A model generated the notes under the pieces. The model was given only the letters and a program-made list of their open reading frames with translations, was not told the origin of the DNA and ran no database searches. Below, piece after piece: positions 24,777-34,767 of a stretch of 64,000 nt of DNA. Positions within the stretch are counted from its first letter, which is position 1. Each line of letters opens with the position of its first letter. The stretch is from Demequina sediminis. Lineage in GTDB: Bacteria; Actinomycetota; Actinomycetes; Actinomycetales; Demequinaceae. Position numbers and translations under genes: made by a program. The DNA lies in contig NZ_AP027736.1 in NCBI RefSeq assembly GCF_030296675.1, forward strand, positions 2,170,001 through 2,234,000, written 5' to 3'.

Positions 24777-24797
24777 TACTTTGCGAGACGCAAAGTA
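24777..24797. promoter_or_regulatory. Perfect inverted repeat, likely operator of the MFS gene
   Basis: TACTTTGCG-AGA-CGCAAAGTA, 9-bp arms, lies 13 bases before ATG 24763. It fits a dimeric repressor of MarR, PadR or HxlR type. Confidence 0.7.
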
Positions 24798-24882
24798 ATC
24801 CGACACCTCTAGGGTACGCCCGGGCCGCATCGTCACTGGCTGAATCGTGACTGCGCTCGCGGCGAGGTGCCTCGCGGAGGGA

Positions 24883-25431
24883 TCAGGCGATGCCGAAGAC
24901 CACCCACGTCACCGCGGCCACGCCCGCGGTGGCGAACACGGCCGCGGCTCGCGACGCGAGCGTGGTGAGCCGCGTGACTGCGAGCCACACGAGCACTCCG
25001 ACGGCGAGGAGCGCCTGGGCCCACCAGTACGCCACCGGCGTGGTGTCCGCGATGCGCGTGAGGCCGTGCGTCGCCTCACCCAGCGCGAGTCCGGGCATCC
25101 ACGCGACCGCGGCGGCCGTCGCGAGCGGGTGGAGCCGGCGGCGCATCAGCACGATCGCGATGCCCACGAGCGAGCCGATCACGATTCCCGCCATCGACCA
25201 GAAGACCAGCTCCGCCGACATCCCGTATCCGCGCACCTGCGCCGTCACGTAGTAACCGAGCATCGCGAGCGGCCCGGCGGCGGCGCCCAACGCGATGGTC
25301 GAGACCGCTCCCCTGCCCGCCCATGCGACCGCGGCGGAGAGTGCGACCACGGGTGCGGCGCTGTTGAACAGCGGCGCGAGGACGTCAGGCGCGTACGTCT
25401 GCCCCCAGGACATCGCGACGCCGGCGATCAC
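24883..25431 (-). CDS. DUF6518-like polytopic membrane protein
   Basis: GTG 25431 opens 182 residues with about six membrane helices; the frame is open 45 bases further upstream, so the start is uncertain. Layout and motifs ([17 protein letters not shown]) resemble DUF6518 proteins of actinobacteria. Function unknown. Confidence 0.65.
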   Translation of the reverse strand: MIAGVAMSWGQTYAPDVLAPLFNSAAPVVALSAAVAWAGRGAVSTIALGAAAGPLAMLGYYVTAQVRGYGMSAELVFWSMAGIVIGSLVGIAIVLMRRRLHPLATAAAVAWMPGLALGEATHGLTRIADTTPVAYWWAQALLAVGVLVWLAVTRLTTLASRAAAVFATAGVAAVTWVVFGIA

Positions 25432-25639
25432 GGCGCCGACCAGGGCAAGGGGAATTCGCGTCTGCAGGCCGCCATCCTACGAGGGGCGACGGGCGGGGCT
25501 TGGGAGGGGACGATGCCTGGCGTACCCTGGTCCGAGCGCGCCACGAGGGTTGGCGTCGAGGAGGCAGGGTGGAGCTTTAGGGTCGCCGGACGTCACGTCT
25601 GGCCACGGTCATCGCACCTTCCAGACCCTCGGAGCACCC

Positions 25640-27254
25640 ATGCCCACCCTCTCCTTTTCTCACGTCTCGTTCGCCTGGCCCGACGGCCGGCGGGTCTTTG
25701 ACGACCTCACGACCGCGGTCCCCGAGGGCCTCAGCGCCCTCGTGGGTCGCAACGGAATCGGCAAGTCCACGCTGTTGCGCCTTGCGCTCGGCGAGCTCAC
25801 TCCCACGGCCGGAACCATCTCCACCGCCGGGCGTCTCGCGTACGTGCCTCAGGACCTCATCCTTGGGGTCGACGCCCGGGTCATCGACGTGCTCGGGGTC
25901 GCCCCCGGGTCGACGCCCTGAGGGCCATCGAGTCGGGGTCCGGCGACCCCGCGCACTACGAGGTGCTCGGCGACGACTGGGGCGTCGAGGACAGGGCGCT
26001 GGCGGTGCTGAGGGTCCTGGGCCTCGAGGTCGGGCTCGACCGCAGGGTGGGGCACGTCAGCGGCGGCGAGGCCGTGCTGCTGGGGGTGGGTGCCGCGCTG
26101 CTCGCGGACCCGGATCTCCTCATCCTCGACGAGCCGACCAATAACCTCGACGCCGAGGCCCGCGCCGCGCTGCGGGACAGCCTCTCGAGCCGACGCGGCG
26201 CGACGCTGGTCGTCACCCACGACCGCGGAATGCTCGAGACGGTCGACAGGATCGGGGAGTTGCGCGAGCGCGACGATCGCACCGCCGACCTCCACTGGTA
26301 CGGGGGCGCGCTCGGCGAGTTCGAAAGCGCGCGTGCAACCGAAGGCGAGGCCGCCGCCCGCGCGGTCACGGCGGCCGAGTCCGCCGTCGCGCGGCGAGGC
26401 CGCGAGCTCGACGCCCACGTGGCGGCGGCAGGGCGGCGGTCGAGGCAGGGGGAGAAGGCGCGGGCGCAGCGGAGGGTCGTGGGGCTGGCGGCCGATGCCG
26501 CGAAGAACCGCGCCGAGCGCACGGACGCGCGGGTGCGGGCCATCCACGAGCAGCGCCTGGCCGCCGAGCGCGAGCGCCTCGACCAGGCCCGGGCCGCGCT
26601 CCCCCGTGACCGCGCCATCCGGATCGACCTCCCCGCGACCGCGGTGCCCTCGCGTCGACTCGTGGCGGAGGCCGCCGGCCTGGTCACCCGCACCGGCGCG
26701 GAGCTCGATGCGCTCGTGCGAGGGCCCGAGCGCATTCACGTTGCAGGAGGCAACGGCGCAGGCAAGACGACGTTGGTCGCGACGCTGCTCGGAGAGATCG
26801 CGCCGGCCTCCGGTCGGGCGAGTGTCGCCGTGTCGGCGGGCGTGCTGCGCCAGCGGCTCGATGTCCTCGACCCGTCGCTGTCGGTGATCGACAACGTGAG
26901 GCGCCGTGCGCCCGAGGCCAGCCCGCAGGACGTGCGCGACAGCCTGGGACGCTTCCAGTTCCGCGGCGCCTCCGCCGGCGCGCCGGTGAGCACCCTTTCG
27001 GGAGGCGAGCGCTTTCGTGCGGCGCTCGCGTGCGTCCTGCTTGCGCGTCCCGCTCCCCAGCTGCTCGTGCTCGACGAGCCGACCAACAGCCTCGACCTCG
27101 ACTCGCAGGCGCGCCTGCTCGAGGCGCTGGCGGACTTCCAGGGGCACTCCTCGTCATCAGCCACGATCCCGCGTTCGTCGAGGCGCTGCATCCGACACGG
27201 CGCTGGACCGTCGCGGCCGAGGGAGGCCCGGTGACGGACGAGCCGCTCGCGTGA
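25640..27254 (+). CDS. ABC-F type ATPase (two one-base frameshifts in this sequence)
   Basis: ABC-F proteins act on ribosomes (translation factors or antibiotic protection). ATG 25640 opens domain 1 with GRNGIGKST; the frame fails at a C run (25902-25906) and continues in the next frame with LSGGE-like HVSGGEA and [12 protein letters not shown]. Domain 2 has [16 protein letters not shown] and [13 protein letters not shown] second shift at the G run 27141-27144 restores [13 protein letters not shown] and a stop at 27254. Adding one base at each site gives a protein of about 538 residues without missing motifs. Confidence 0.85.
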
Positions 27255-27355
27255 GTCCCCAGCCTTCTGGCGTGGACAACGGGCCCGTGCGGGGTGAGCA
27301 TGACAGGGCGGGACCGCGACCGTGGCCCGGGGCATCGTCCCGCTAGCCTGGCCGC

Positions 27356-28345
27356 ATGCCCGCATTGCTGATTCTTGGAGGCACGGCCTGGGTGGGTCGC
27401 GAGACCGCCCGCGAGGCACTCGCGCGGGGGTGGGAGGTCACGTGTCTCGCGCGCGGCGAGTCCGGAGCGGTGGCGGCAGGGGCGCGGCACGTGGTCGCCG
27501 ACCGCGACAGCCCCGACGCCTACGCCGAGGTCGCGGGGCACGACTGGGACGCCGTGGTCGAGGTGAGCTGGCAGCCGCGCCACGTGCGCGAGGCCGCGCA
27601 GGCGCTCGCGGGCCGCGCGGCGCACTGGACCTACGTGTCCTCGGTGGCGGCGTATGCGCCGTCGCGCAGCCTCATCCCGGAGGACGCCCCCTTGCGCGCG
27701 CCCGCCGCCCCTGACGAGCGCGTCGACGCGAGCCGCTACGACGCCGCGAAGGTGCGCTGCGAGCTCGACACGCTCGTGGTGCATCCCGCGGCGCTGCTCG
27801 TGCGCGCCGGCGTGATCGTGGGACCGGGCGACAACACGGAGCGGTTCCCGTACTGGCCGCGACGCGCGGCGCAGGCCGGTGCCGCGCCCATGCTCGCGCC
27901 GGCCGAGCCGGCGCACCCGCTGCAGCTCATCGACGTGCGTGACCTCGTCGCGTGGATGCTGGGCGCGGTCGAGGCGGGGGTGACGGGTGCCGTCAACGCG
28001 GTGGGTCCGCAGATCCCGTTCGGGACCATGGTGGCCGCCGCGCGCGAGGCGGCCGGAGCCACCGGCCCCCTCGTCGAGGCGCCAGCCGACTGGCTCGAGG
28101 AGCGCGGGGTGCGGCGGTGGAAGGGCGAGGCGTCCCTGCCGCTGTGGGTTCCCGATCGCGGCGAGGAGGCACGTACGGGATATCACTCCGACGAGCGGCT
28201 GCTGGCGACCGGGGCGACGCTGCGCCCCCTCGCGGAGACGATGCGCGACGTCCTTGCCGAGGAGATCGCCCTGGGCGTGGAGCGCGGGGGCGTGGCGGGG
28301 CTCACGCGCGAGCGCGAGCTCGCGCTGCTGGCGGAGCTGGGCTAG
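27356..28345 (+). CDS. NAD-dependent epimerase/dehydratase family protein
   Basis: The 329 residues begin LLILGGTAWVGRETAREAL, a Rossmann NAD-binding motif, and have YVSSVAAYAP and a tail typical of the atypical SDR family. The usual YxxxK is present as RYDAAK. The stop overlaps that of the convergent deaminase by 4 bases. Substrate unknown. Confidence 0.85.
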   Translation: MPALLILGGTAWVGRETAREALARGWEVTCLARGESGAVAAGARHVVADRDSPDAYAEVAGHDWDAVVEVSWQPRHVREAAQALAGRAAHWTYVSSVAAYAPSRSLIPEDAPLRAPAAPDERVDASRYDAAKVRCELDTLVVHPAALLVRAGVIVGPGDNTERFPYWPRRAAQAGAAPMLAPAEPAHPLQLIDVRDLVAWMLGAVEAGVTGAVNAVGPQIPFGTMVAAAREAAGATGPLVEAPADWLEERGVRRWKGEASLPLWVPDRGEEARTGYHSDERLLATGATLRPLAETMRDVLAEEIALGVERGGVAGLTRERELALLAELG

Positions 28346-28818
28346 ACCCAGAAGCCCTCGTGCACGGTCGCCGCCTCGTCCTCGAGCAGCGGGCCCGTGA
28401 CCCGAATGTCGCGCCCGCCCGCCGCGAAGACCTCGCGGCACGGCAGCGCGAGCGTGGGGTTCTCGGGGTGCGCGCCGGTGATCGCCAGGAGCCCCGACTC
28501 GGACAGCCCGAAGACGACGGCGCCGATCCCCGCCCAGTAGATCGCGCCGGAGCACATCGCGCACGGCTCGGTGCTCGTGACGAGCGTCGCGCCGGCGAGC
28601 TCGTCGGCGTCGAGCTGGTTGCTCGCGAGGCGCACCAGGTTGGTCTCGGCATGGCCCGTCGCGTCGCGGTGCGTGGTGACGGTGTTCTCCGCCTCGAGCA
28701 CGATCCGCCCGCTGGCGTCGACCAGCACGGCGCCGAAGGGATGGTTGCCGTGCTCGCGCGCGGACCGCGCGACGTCGATGGCGCGGCGCAGGTGGGAGAG
28801 CGTGGTGGGGTCGGTCAT
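28342..28818 (-). CDS. Nucleoside deaminase (cytidine/guanine deaminase family)
   Basis: The 158 residues carry the zinc site HAE (TGHAETN) and PCAMC (TEPCAMCSGA), as in guanine deaminase and tRNA adenosine deaminase relatives. Asn in HGNHPFGAVLVD supports guanine-deaminase-like enzymes. It acts in the cytoplasm on a free base or nucleoside. Confidence 0.9.
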   Translation of the reverse strand: MTDPTTLSHLRRAIDVARSAREHGNHPFGAVLVDASGRIVLEAENTVTTHRDATGHAETNLVRLASNQLDADELAGATLVTSTEPCAMCSGAIYWAGIGAVVFGLSESGLLAITGAHPENPTLALPCREVFAAGGRDIRVTGPLLEDEAATVHEGFWV

Positions 28819-28862
28819 GGCCCCAGGCTACGGCCGCCGTGTGCGGCTGTCGGGCGTGCCGG

Positions 28863-30188
28863 TCAGACGCGACCGAATCCCTCGGTGTCCTCGGCGAACT
28901 CCGCCGCGACGTCCTCGGACACCGTCGCGCGGGTGGCGGCGATCGCGGCCAGGTAGTCGCCCGTGGTGGGGCCTACGCCCGCGGTGGGGCCCGTGCCCGC
29001 GCCGCCACCCGCATCGTCCCCGTGCCCGGCAATCCCCGTGCGCACGGCCGCCTCGAGCGCGGCCTGGCTGGCCCTCCGCGCGGCGAACTCGATGTCCGCG
29101 GGGGTGAAGCCCTCGCTCGCGTGGACCAGCGCGTCGCTGTCGACGGCCGATGCGGCGGCAGGAGGGATGAAGCGCGTCCAGATCGCGCGGCGAGCCTCGG
29201 CGTCGGGGAGGCCGATGGGGATGACGTAGTCGAAGCGGCCGTGGCGCAGGAATGCGCTGTCGAGAGAGCGGATGAAGTTGGTCGCACACACGAGGAGGCG
29301 GTCGGGGCGCTCGCGGAACGCGGGGATGATCTTGAGCAGCTCGTTGGTGACGCCCTGCAGCGGAGACGGCGGGTCGCCGCGGCGGTGCGAGGCGATCTCC
29401 TCGACCTCGTCGATGAGGACAACCGCGTGCTCGAGCTCCGCGATGCGGTGGAACGTGTCCCTGAGGGCTCCCGCGAGTCCGGCCGGGTCCGCCGCGAGCC
29501 GCGACGGGAAGACCTCGACGAAGGACCACTCGAGGCGCGACGCGATGGCCTTCGCGAACGTGGTCTTGCCGGTGCCGGGCGGGCCGAACATGACGACCGC
29601 GCGCGGCGGGGCGACCCCATAGCGCTCGGCGAGGGAGGGCTCCGCGAGTGGCAGAACCAGACGCTTCTCGATGAGGTCCTTCTCGCGACGCATGCCCGCG
29701 ACGCCGTCCCACAGCCCGCGCGGGAGCACGCGGCCGCCCAGTTCGGCGAGCAGTGCCATCTCCGCGCGCTGCACGGGCAGGCGGCGCTCAAGGTAGCGCA
29801 CCGCCTTCTTCTCCGCGAAGCCCGCGTCGCGGAACGCCTCGAGGTGGGTCTGCGCGGTGGGCACCAGGGCGGACAGGGTGGTGGGTCCGGCATGGGCGAC
29901 CCGCGTCTCGAGGGCGGCGAGCAGGGCAGGGCCCACGCCCTGGCCGTGCCAGGAATCGTCCACCCCGTGGAACACCACCCAGGCCTGGTTGTGTGCGCGC
30001 CTGCCGACGGCCGCGCCCACGATCTGGTCTCCCACGGCGGCGACCACCGCGATGTCCTCCGACGCGGAGGTGAGGACCTCCGCGAGTGCGTAGACCGGCT
30101 CGATGCCGGCGGCGCGCGAGCGCTCCCAGAGCCGCACGATCCCCTCGAGGTCGTGGGCGTGGGCGTCTCGGACTCGCCACGTGGACAT
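28863..30188 (-). CDS. GNAT acetyltransferase fused to AAA+ ATPase
   Basis: ATG 30188 starts a 441-residue protein. Residues 1-140 are a GNAT domain (VRDAHAHDLEGIVRLWE; acetyl-CoA loop DSWHGQGVGPALL). Residues about 160-400 are an AAA+ module with Walker A GPPGTGKTT, Walker B VVLIDEVEE, sensor LLVCATNF and arginine-finger region HGRFDYVIP, close to the FtsH/p97 group. The frame extends upstream but that part is the antisense of the esterase gene. The joint role may be protein acetylation linked to remodelling; unproven. Confidence 0.85.
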   Translation of the reverse strand: MSTWRVRDAHAHDLEGIVRLWERSRAAGIEPVYALAEVLTSASEDIAVVAAVGDQIVGAAVGRRAHNQAWVVFHGVDDSWHGQGVGPALLAALETRVAHAGPTTLSALVPTAQTHLEAFRDAGFAEKKAVRYLERRLPVQRAEMALLAELGGRVLPRGLWDGVAGMRREKDLIEKRLVLPLAEPSLAERYGVAPPRAVVMFGPPGTGKTTFAKAIASRLEWSFVEVFPSRLAADPAGLAGALRDTFHRIAELEHAVVLIDEVEEIASHRRGDPPSPLQGVTNELLKIIPAFRERPDRLLVCATNFIRSLDSAFLRHGRFDYVIPIGLPDAEARRAIWTRFIPPAAASAVDSDALVHASEGFTPADIEFAARRASQAALEAAVRTGIAGHGDDAGGGAGTGPTAGVGPTTGDYLAAIAATRATVSEDVAAEFAEDTEGFGRV

Positions 30189-30452
30189 GGTTGCCTCCCT
30201 CGTACGTCGGCGTGCGGGGTGTGATCGAAGATACCCCAGGGGGTATGCGGCGCCTAGGGGTCGTGGTCGCGGGGGTGCAGGTTGTGCGGGAGCGCCGACA
30301 GGTTGTGCGGACGCGCTCCCCCGAGGCACGGGGTGTCGGTTGGCTGGGGTCAGGTCGAGCATCGGCCTGCCAATGGAGTCAGGCCAGGGCCGTCGCGCCC
30401 CCGATCGTGAGTGTGCGCCAACGGAGGCGCACGCCGTGGAAGGAACAATCTG

Positions 30453-32384
30453 ATGGAGACCACCGCGGCCCACCGCCGCACCCTTGCCCGCCGCGCCACG
30501 TGGCTTGCGACCCTGTCGCTCGCCTCCGCCCTTGTCGGAGCGGGCGCGGCGTCGGCCGAGCCCGTACCCTCGCCCCTGGGCGCGACCGTCACCAAGACCG
30601 ACACCGCCCCGACGGGATACGAGGTCACGTTCCGCGTGGAGTCCGACTCCGCACACGTGTACCTGCTCGGCGACACCTACTTCACTCAGCCCGACATGCT
30701 GGGCGGGGCGGAGACCTTCTTCAGCCACGAGGGTCGCACCGGCGACGAGTGGCGCGAGGGCGACATCTCGCATCCGCTCTTCACCAACGTGCCCGCCGAG
30801 CTCACGGAGGTGTCCGAGGGGCTCTTCGAGATCACGATGGCGCTGCCGGCGGGCGCCTTCAGCTACGGGTTCGCGCACACCGACGAGCCGTGCACGATGG
30901 GCTTCTCGTGCGCCGCGACGCCCGACCCCACCAACCCTCCGGTCTTCGCTGACGCGACCGGGGCATCGTCCCAGGCGCTGTCCCAGGTCTTCGTCCCCTC
31001 TCACCCCTCGTTCCCGACCTACGACGCCGACGCCCAGGGTCACCCCGTCGACGGCACCCTGGAACACGTGCTGTTCACCGACGCGGGGGAGATCTCGCCC
31101 GCGGGCGACAACCAGCTGGGCGTGTACCTGCCTCCCGGATACGACCCCGAGCGGGCCGAGCCCTATCAGCTGCTCGTGCTCTCGCACGGCGCATACGACA
31201 ACGAGACGTCGTGGTTCAGCCAGGGGCGCGCGGCGAACATCGTCGAGCACGCGATCGACACCGGCGCGATCGAGGACACCGTGGTGGTGACCACCAACTT
31301 CTACAACTTCGACTCCGGCTCGACGGAGGAGGGCACTACCCTCTATGCCGCCTACGCCGAGGCGCTGCGCACCGTGGTATTGCCGATGGTCGAGGACGCG
31401 TATCACGTGTCGACCGAGCGGGCCGATCGCGCCTTCGGCGGACTGTCGATGGGCGGCGGCATCTCGACGCACCTGCTTCAGCATGATGCCGACCTGTTCG
31501 GCTACTTCGGGATCTGGTCGGGGGCACAACTGGGCCTGGGCGACATCTCGGCCGACGAGCTGGCCAACCTCGACAGCGCGCTCGGCATTCACGTGGGCGC
31601 GGGCGAGCAGGACTACCTCGCGGGGATCGGCGAGGGCTCCGCGCAGCGCGCGCTCGCGTATCGCCAACTCGGGCTGCGCGTCGACGAGCACTCGATGGAC
31701 GGCGGACACACCTTCCAGGTGTGGCGCACGATGCTCCACGACTACCTCGAGAACGTGGCCTTCGCGGACGTTCCCGCGCATGAGCCCGCGACGCTCCTCA
31801 CCGACATCTCGCCGGTGATCGACGATGCACGCCACACCGAGTTCTTTACCGAGATCTCGTGGCTCGCGGAGCAGGGGATCACTCGTGGGTGGGAGACCGA
31901 CGGCGGCCGGGAGTTCCGTCCGCTGGGCACGATCACGCGTGACGCCATGGCCGCGTTCCTCTACCGGCTCGCGGGGTCGCCCGAGTGGGAGGCTCCCGCG
32001 GCCTCTCCCTTCATCGACGTGACGCCGTCGACCACCGAGTTCTACGCCGAGATCACGTGGCTCGCGGATCAGCAGATCACGCTCGGGTGGGAGACTGCGG
32101 CGGGTCAGGAGTATCGGCCGCTCGCGCCCATCACCCGGGACGCAATCGCGGCGTTCCTCTACCGGTTCGCCGCACCGGCGGGGTACGAGGCCCCCGCCGA
32201 GTCCGCGTTCGTGGACGTCGCGCCGGGTTCGACGGAGTTCTACACGGAGATCGCGTGGCTCGCCGAGTCGGGTATCTCGACGGGGTGGGTCGAGGGTGAC
32301 GCCGCGGAATTCCGGCCGCGCTCCGCGACCACGCGTGACGCGATGGCGGCCTTCCTGTTCCGCCTGACCGGCCTCGCCGGCTAG
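30453..32384 (+). CDS. Secreted esterase with three SLH-type repeats
   Basis: The 643-residue protein has a signal peptide (to about ASAEP), an N-terminal beta domain, then an alpha/beta-hydrolase core of the CE1/enterochelin-esterase type: YLPPGYDPE, nucleophile GGLSMGGG and a late His in DGGHTFQVW. Three C-terminal repeats of about 60 residues (EISWLAEQGITRGW; FRPLGTITRDAMAAFLYR) are SLH domains that bind it to the cell wall. It probably trims acyl groups from polysaccharide. Confidence 0.85.
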   Translation: METTAAHRRTLARRATWLATLSLASALVGAGAASAEPVPSPLGATVTKTDTAPTGYEVTFRVESDSAHVYLLGDTYFTQPDMLGGAETFFSHEGRTGDEWREGDISHPLFTNVPAELTEVSEGLFEITMALPAGAFSYGFAHTDEPCTMGFSCAATPDPTNPPVFADATGASSQALSQVFVPSHPSFPTYDADAQGHPVDGTLEHVLFTDAGEISPAGDNQLGVYLPPGYDPERAEPYQLLVLSHGAYDNETSWFSQGRAANIVEHAIDTGAIEDTVVVTTNFYNFDSGSTEEGTTLYAAYAEALRTVVLPMVEDAYHVSTERADRAFGGLSMGGGISTHLLQHDADLFGYFGIWSGAQLGLGDISADELANLDSALGIHVGAGEQDYLAGIGEGSAQRALAYRQLGLRVDEHSMDGGHTFQVWRTMLHDYLENVAFADVPAHEPATLLTDISPVIDDARHTEFFTEISWLAEQGITRGWETDGGREFRPLGTITRDAMAAFLYRLAGSPEWEAPAASPFIDVTPSTTEFYAEITWLADQQITLGWETAAGQEYRPLAPITRDAIAAFLYRFAAPAGYEAPAESAFVDVAPGSTEFYTEIAWLAESGISTGWVEGDAAEFRPRSATTRDAMAAFLFRLTGLAG

Positions 32385-32397
32385 GTCGACGGAGGGC

Positions 32398-33003
32398 TCA
32401 GGGATGGCGGGCGCTCGCGCTCGCCATCCCTAGCCAGTCGTGCGGCACGCCGTCGAAGCACCAGCCCAGCTTCGGCGCGCCGGCGCTGATCCACAGCGCG
32501 GGGACGCGCTTGTCGCCGCGCGTCGAGCCGTCGAGCATGAAGCAGTGATTCTTCGCCAGGACCGCGGGGTCGAGCGCGAGCACCGAGAGGCCCTCGTCGA
32601 TCGTGAGCGGGGTGCGCCCGGCGGCGGCGATCGGCTCGCGCGTGTCGCGGGGTGCGACTCCGCGGTAGCGGTCGCCCCGGTCGAACCCCTCGAGGAGATA
32701 CAGCGGGCCGGAGGGCACGGCGAGTTCGGGCCGAGGGTCGTAGGGCGCGAGGCCTGCGCGGGCATCGGAGAAGTGATTCTTGTCGAGAATCCCCTGCTTG
32801 GTGCCGTCGCTCAAGCGCAGCAGCGGCACTCGCTCCTCCGGATCGATGAGCTCACGCGTCACTACCAGGGTGACGTCCTCGCGCGTCTCAGCGGCGTCGG
32901 TCAACGGCTCGGCGAGCGCGCGGAACCGCGCGTCGGTAAGCCCCGCGAGGCGCGGATACCCCAGCGCGACATAGCGGTCGACCTGCCAGCGGATGTCCGT
33001 CAT
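32398..33003 (-). CDS. DUF5701 family protein
   Basis: The 201 residues match the DUF5701 pattern (VPLLRLSDGTKQGILDKNHF; KNHCFMLDGSTRGDKRVPAL; LGWCFDGVPHDWLGMAS). Function unknown. It is divergent from the ArsR gene with about 125 bases between starts. Confidence 0.8.
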   Translation of the reverse strand: MTDIRWQVDRYVALGYPRLAGLTDARFRALAEPLTDAAETREDVTLVVTRELIDPEERVPLLRLSDGTKQGILDKNHFSDARAGLAPYDPRPELAVPSGPLYLLEGFDRGDRYRGVAPRDTREPIAAAGRTPLTIDEGLSVLALDPAVLAKNHCFMLDGSTRGDKRVPALWISAGAPKLGWCFDGVPHDWLGMASASARHP

Positions 33004-33120
33004 GGTGCCCCCTCGTCGAATGCCCGTGAGGTCTCAACGCGCGGCGGCCCGCCTTTGTCGCTCCGGGAGCCACCCGCGTCGCGCGAGGGGTTGCGGGAGA
33101 GCGCGCGGGGGCGTAACGTG

Positions 33121-33134
33121 CAACCACATGGTTG
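33121..33134. promoter_or_regulatory. CAACCA-N2-TGGTTG operator over the start codon
   Basis: The 6-bp inverted repeat contains the ATG at 33128, so a leaderless transcript would start inside its own operator. Such sites are typical of SdpR/ArsR-type autorepressors paired with AHSA1 genes. Confidence 0.7.
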
Positions 33135-33478
33135 TAGATGAACTCGCTCAGGCCGACGTGGATCGCATCTTCCACGCGCTGGCAGACGCGACCCGGCGCG
33201 ACATTGTCCGTCGGACGCTCTCCGTCGAGTCCTCTGTCAGCGAGCTGGCCAGGGCCTACGACATGTCCTTCGCCGCGGTGCAGAAGCACGTGGCAGTCCT
33301 GGAGGGAGCCGGTCTGGTGACCAAGCACTCCCGCGGACGCGAGCGCATGGTGAGGGGCAACGCCGCCCAGATCGCCCGTGCCCGCGCCCTGCTCACTCAA
33401 CTCGAGGACCTGTGGAGGGCCCGGTTCAGCCGGCTCGACGAGGTCCTCGCCGATCCGCCGCCCCCGCCGCGTCCCTGA
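33128..33478 (+). CDS. ArsR/SdpR-type transcriptional repressor
   Basis: The 116 residues form a winged helix (IFHALADATRRDIVRRTL, ELARAYDMSFAAVQKHVAVL, GLVTKHSRGRERMV). There is no metal Cys motif, as in the SdpR branch. It overlaps its operator and is followed after 19 bases by an AHSA1 gene, its usual partner. Confidence 0.9.
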   Translation: MVVDELAQADVDRIFHALADATRRDIVRRTLSVESSVSELARAYDMSFAAVQKHVAVLEGAGLVTKHSRGRERMVRGNAAQIARARALLTQLEDLWRARFSRLDEVLADPPPPPRP

Positions 33479-33497
33479 CAGTCCCCAAGGAGTGCCC

Positions 33498-34487
33498 ATG
33501 CCTCTCACGACCGTCGCCTCCGACCCGGAGGCCCTCACCATCACCGTCGTCGGCGAATACGCCGTCCCCGTCGAGCGGCTCTTCCAGGCCTATCTCGATC
33601 CGCGTCAGCTCGAGCGCTTCTGGGGCCCCGAGGAATGGCCGGCCACCTTCACCAGGCACGACGCCGCCCCTGGCGGTCGCTCCGAGTACGCCATGACCGG
33701 GCCCGACGGCGAGACGTCGCGCGGCTACTGGCGGTGGATCTCCGTCGATGCCCCTCGCTCCTTCGAGGTCGAGGACGGCTTCGCCAACGCGGACGGCTCG
33801 GACAACACCGACCTCCCCGCCATGCGCATGGTCTACACGTTCGAGCCGACCCCCGACGGCTCGCGCTTCACGTCGGTCACCTACTTCGACTCGATCGAGT
33901 CCCTGCAGACCGTGGTCGACATGGGGATGGAGGAGGGGCTGCGCTCGGCGATGTCGCAGATGGACGCGGTGCTCGCGGACCTCGAGTCCTTCGCCGCTGG
34001 CCGCGCGACGCAGGCGCAGCTGCTCTCCGACACCCAGGTGCGCGTCTCGCGCGTCATCCGCGGCACGGTCGAGCAGGTGTGGCGCGCCCACCACGAGCCC
34101 GCGCTCATGCAGCGCTGGCTCCTGGGACCCGAGGGCTGGGAGATGACCACTGCCGATGTCGCGTCCGCCGTGGGCGACTCGTACACGAACCGCTGGGCGC
34201 CCGTCGCGGGAGGGCCGGCGGATGGCGCCGAGGCCTTCGGCTTCGAGGGCGAGCTCCTCGCCTCCGACCCGCCGTACCGCGAGGTCACCTCCGAGCGCAT
34301 GATCGGGATGCCCGGGCCGGGCACCACCAACGAGCTCACTCTCACGCCCGTCGCGGGCGGGACGCTGATGAGCCTGGTCATCACCTATCCCGACAAGGAC
34401 CTGCGCGACATGATCCTGGCCACCGGCATGACGGACGGCATGGAGTCCAGCTACCTGCGCCTCGAGTCCGTGTTGGCGGCCGCGTGA
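33498..34487 (+). CDS. Tandem AHSA1/SRPBCC domain protein
   Basis: The 329 residues hold two START-like domains (residues 10-165 and 175-325), each opening with a strand and YLDPRQLERFWGPE or HEPALMQRWLLGPEGWE. AAGGAG precedes ATG 33498. These proteins bind small hydrophobic ligands; the target is unknown. In operon with the ArsR-type repressor. Confidence 0.9.
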   Translation: MPLTTVASDPEALTITVVGEYAVPVERLFQAYLDPRQLERFWGPEEWPATFTRHDAAPGGRSEYAMTGPDGETSRGYWRWISVDAPRSFEVEDGFANADGSDNTDLPAMRMVYTFEPTPDGSRFTSVTYFDSIESLQTVVDMGMEEGLRSAMSQMDAVLADLESFAAGRATQAQLLSDTQVRVSRVIRGTVEQVWRAHHEPALMQRWLLGPEGWEMTTADVASAVGDSYTNRWAPVAGGPADGAEAFGFEGELLASDPPYREVTSERMIGMPGPGTTNELTLTPVAGGTLMSLVITYPDKDLRDMILATGMTDGMESSYLRLESVLAAA

Positions 34488-34729
34488 GCGAGCACCGCGT
34501 CCCGGCTCCGCATCTGGAGCCGGGACGCAAGCTCGCCGGTCCGGTGTCCTACTTCCCGAGCATCGAGCGCACGTACGGCCGCCCGATGCAGGAGTGGCTG
34601 GACCTCGCCGCGGCGCGTCTCGACGCGGGAGACACCCACATGCAGGCGGTCGCCCACCTCAAGGACGAGCACGGCATGGGTCATGGGCACGCGAACGCCG
34701 TGGTCCACTACGTCAAGCAACGTCTCTAG
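34484..34729 (+). CDS. DUF4287 protein
   Basis: GTG 34484 overlaps the previous stop (GTGA). The 81 residues contain YFPSIERTYGRPMQEWLDL and MQAVAHLKDEHGMGHGHANA, the DUF4287 pattern. Third gene of the ArsR operon; function unknown. Confidence 0.85.
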   Translation: MSEHRVPAPHLEPGRKLAGPVSYFPSIERTYGRPMQEWLDLAAARLDAGDTHMQAVAHLKDEHGMGHGHANAVVHYVKQRL

Positions 34730-34767
34730 CGGTTGCGCGCTCGCCTCACCGGCGCACACTGGGAGTC

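Noticed and set aside
30189-31835. Long minus-strand frame continuing upstream of the GNAT-AAA+ gene
   Set aside because: It is the antisense of the SLH esterase gene. The GNAT domain starts naturally at ATG 30188.
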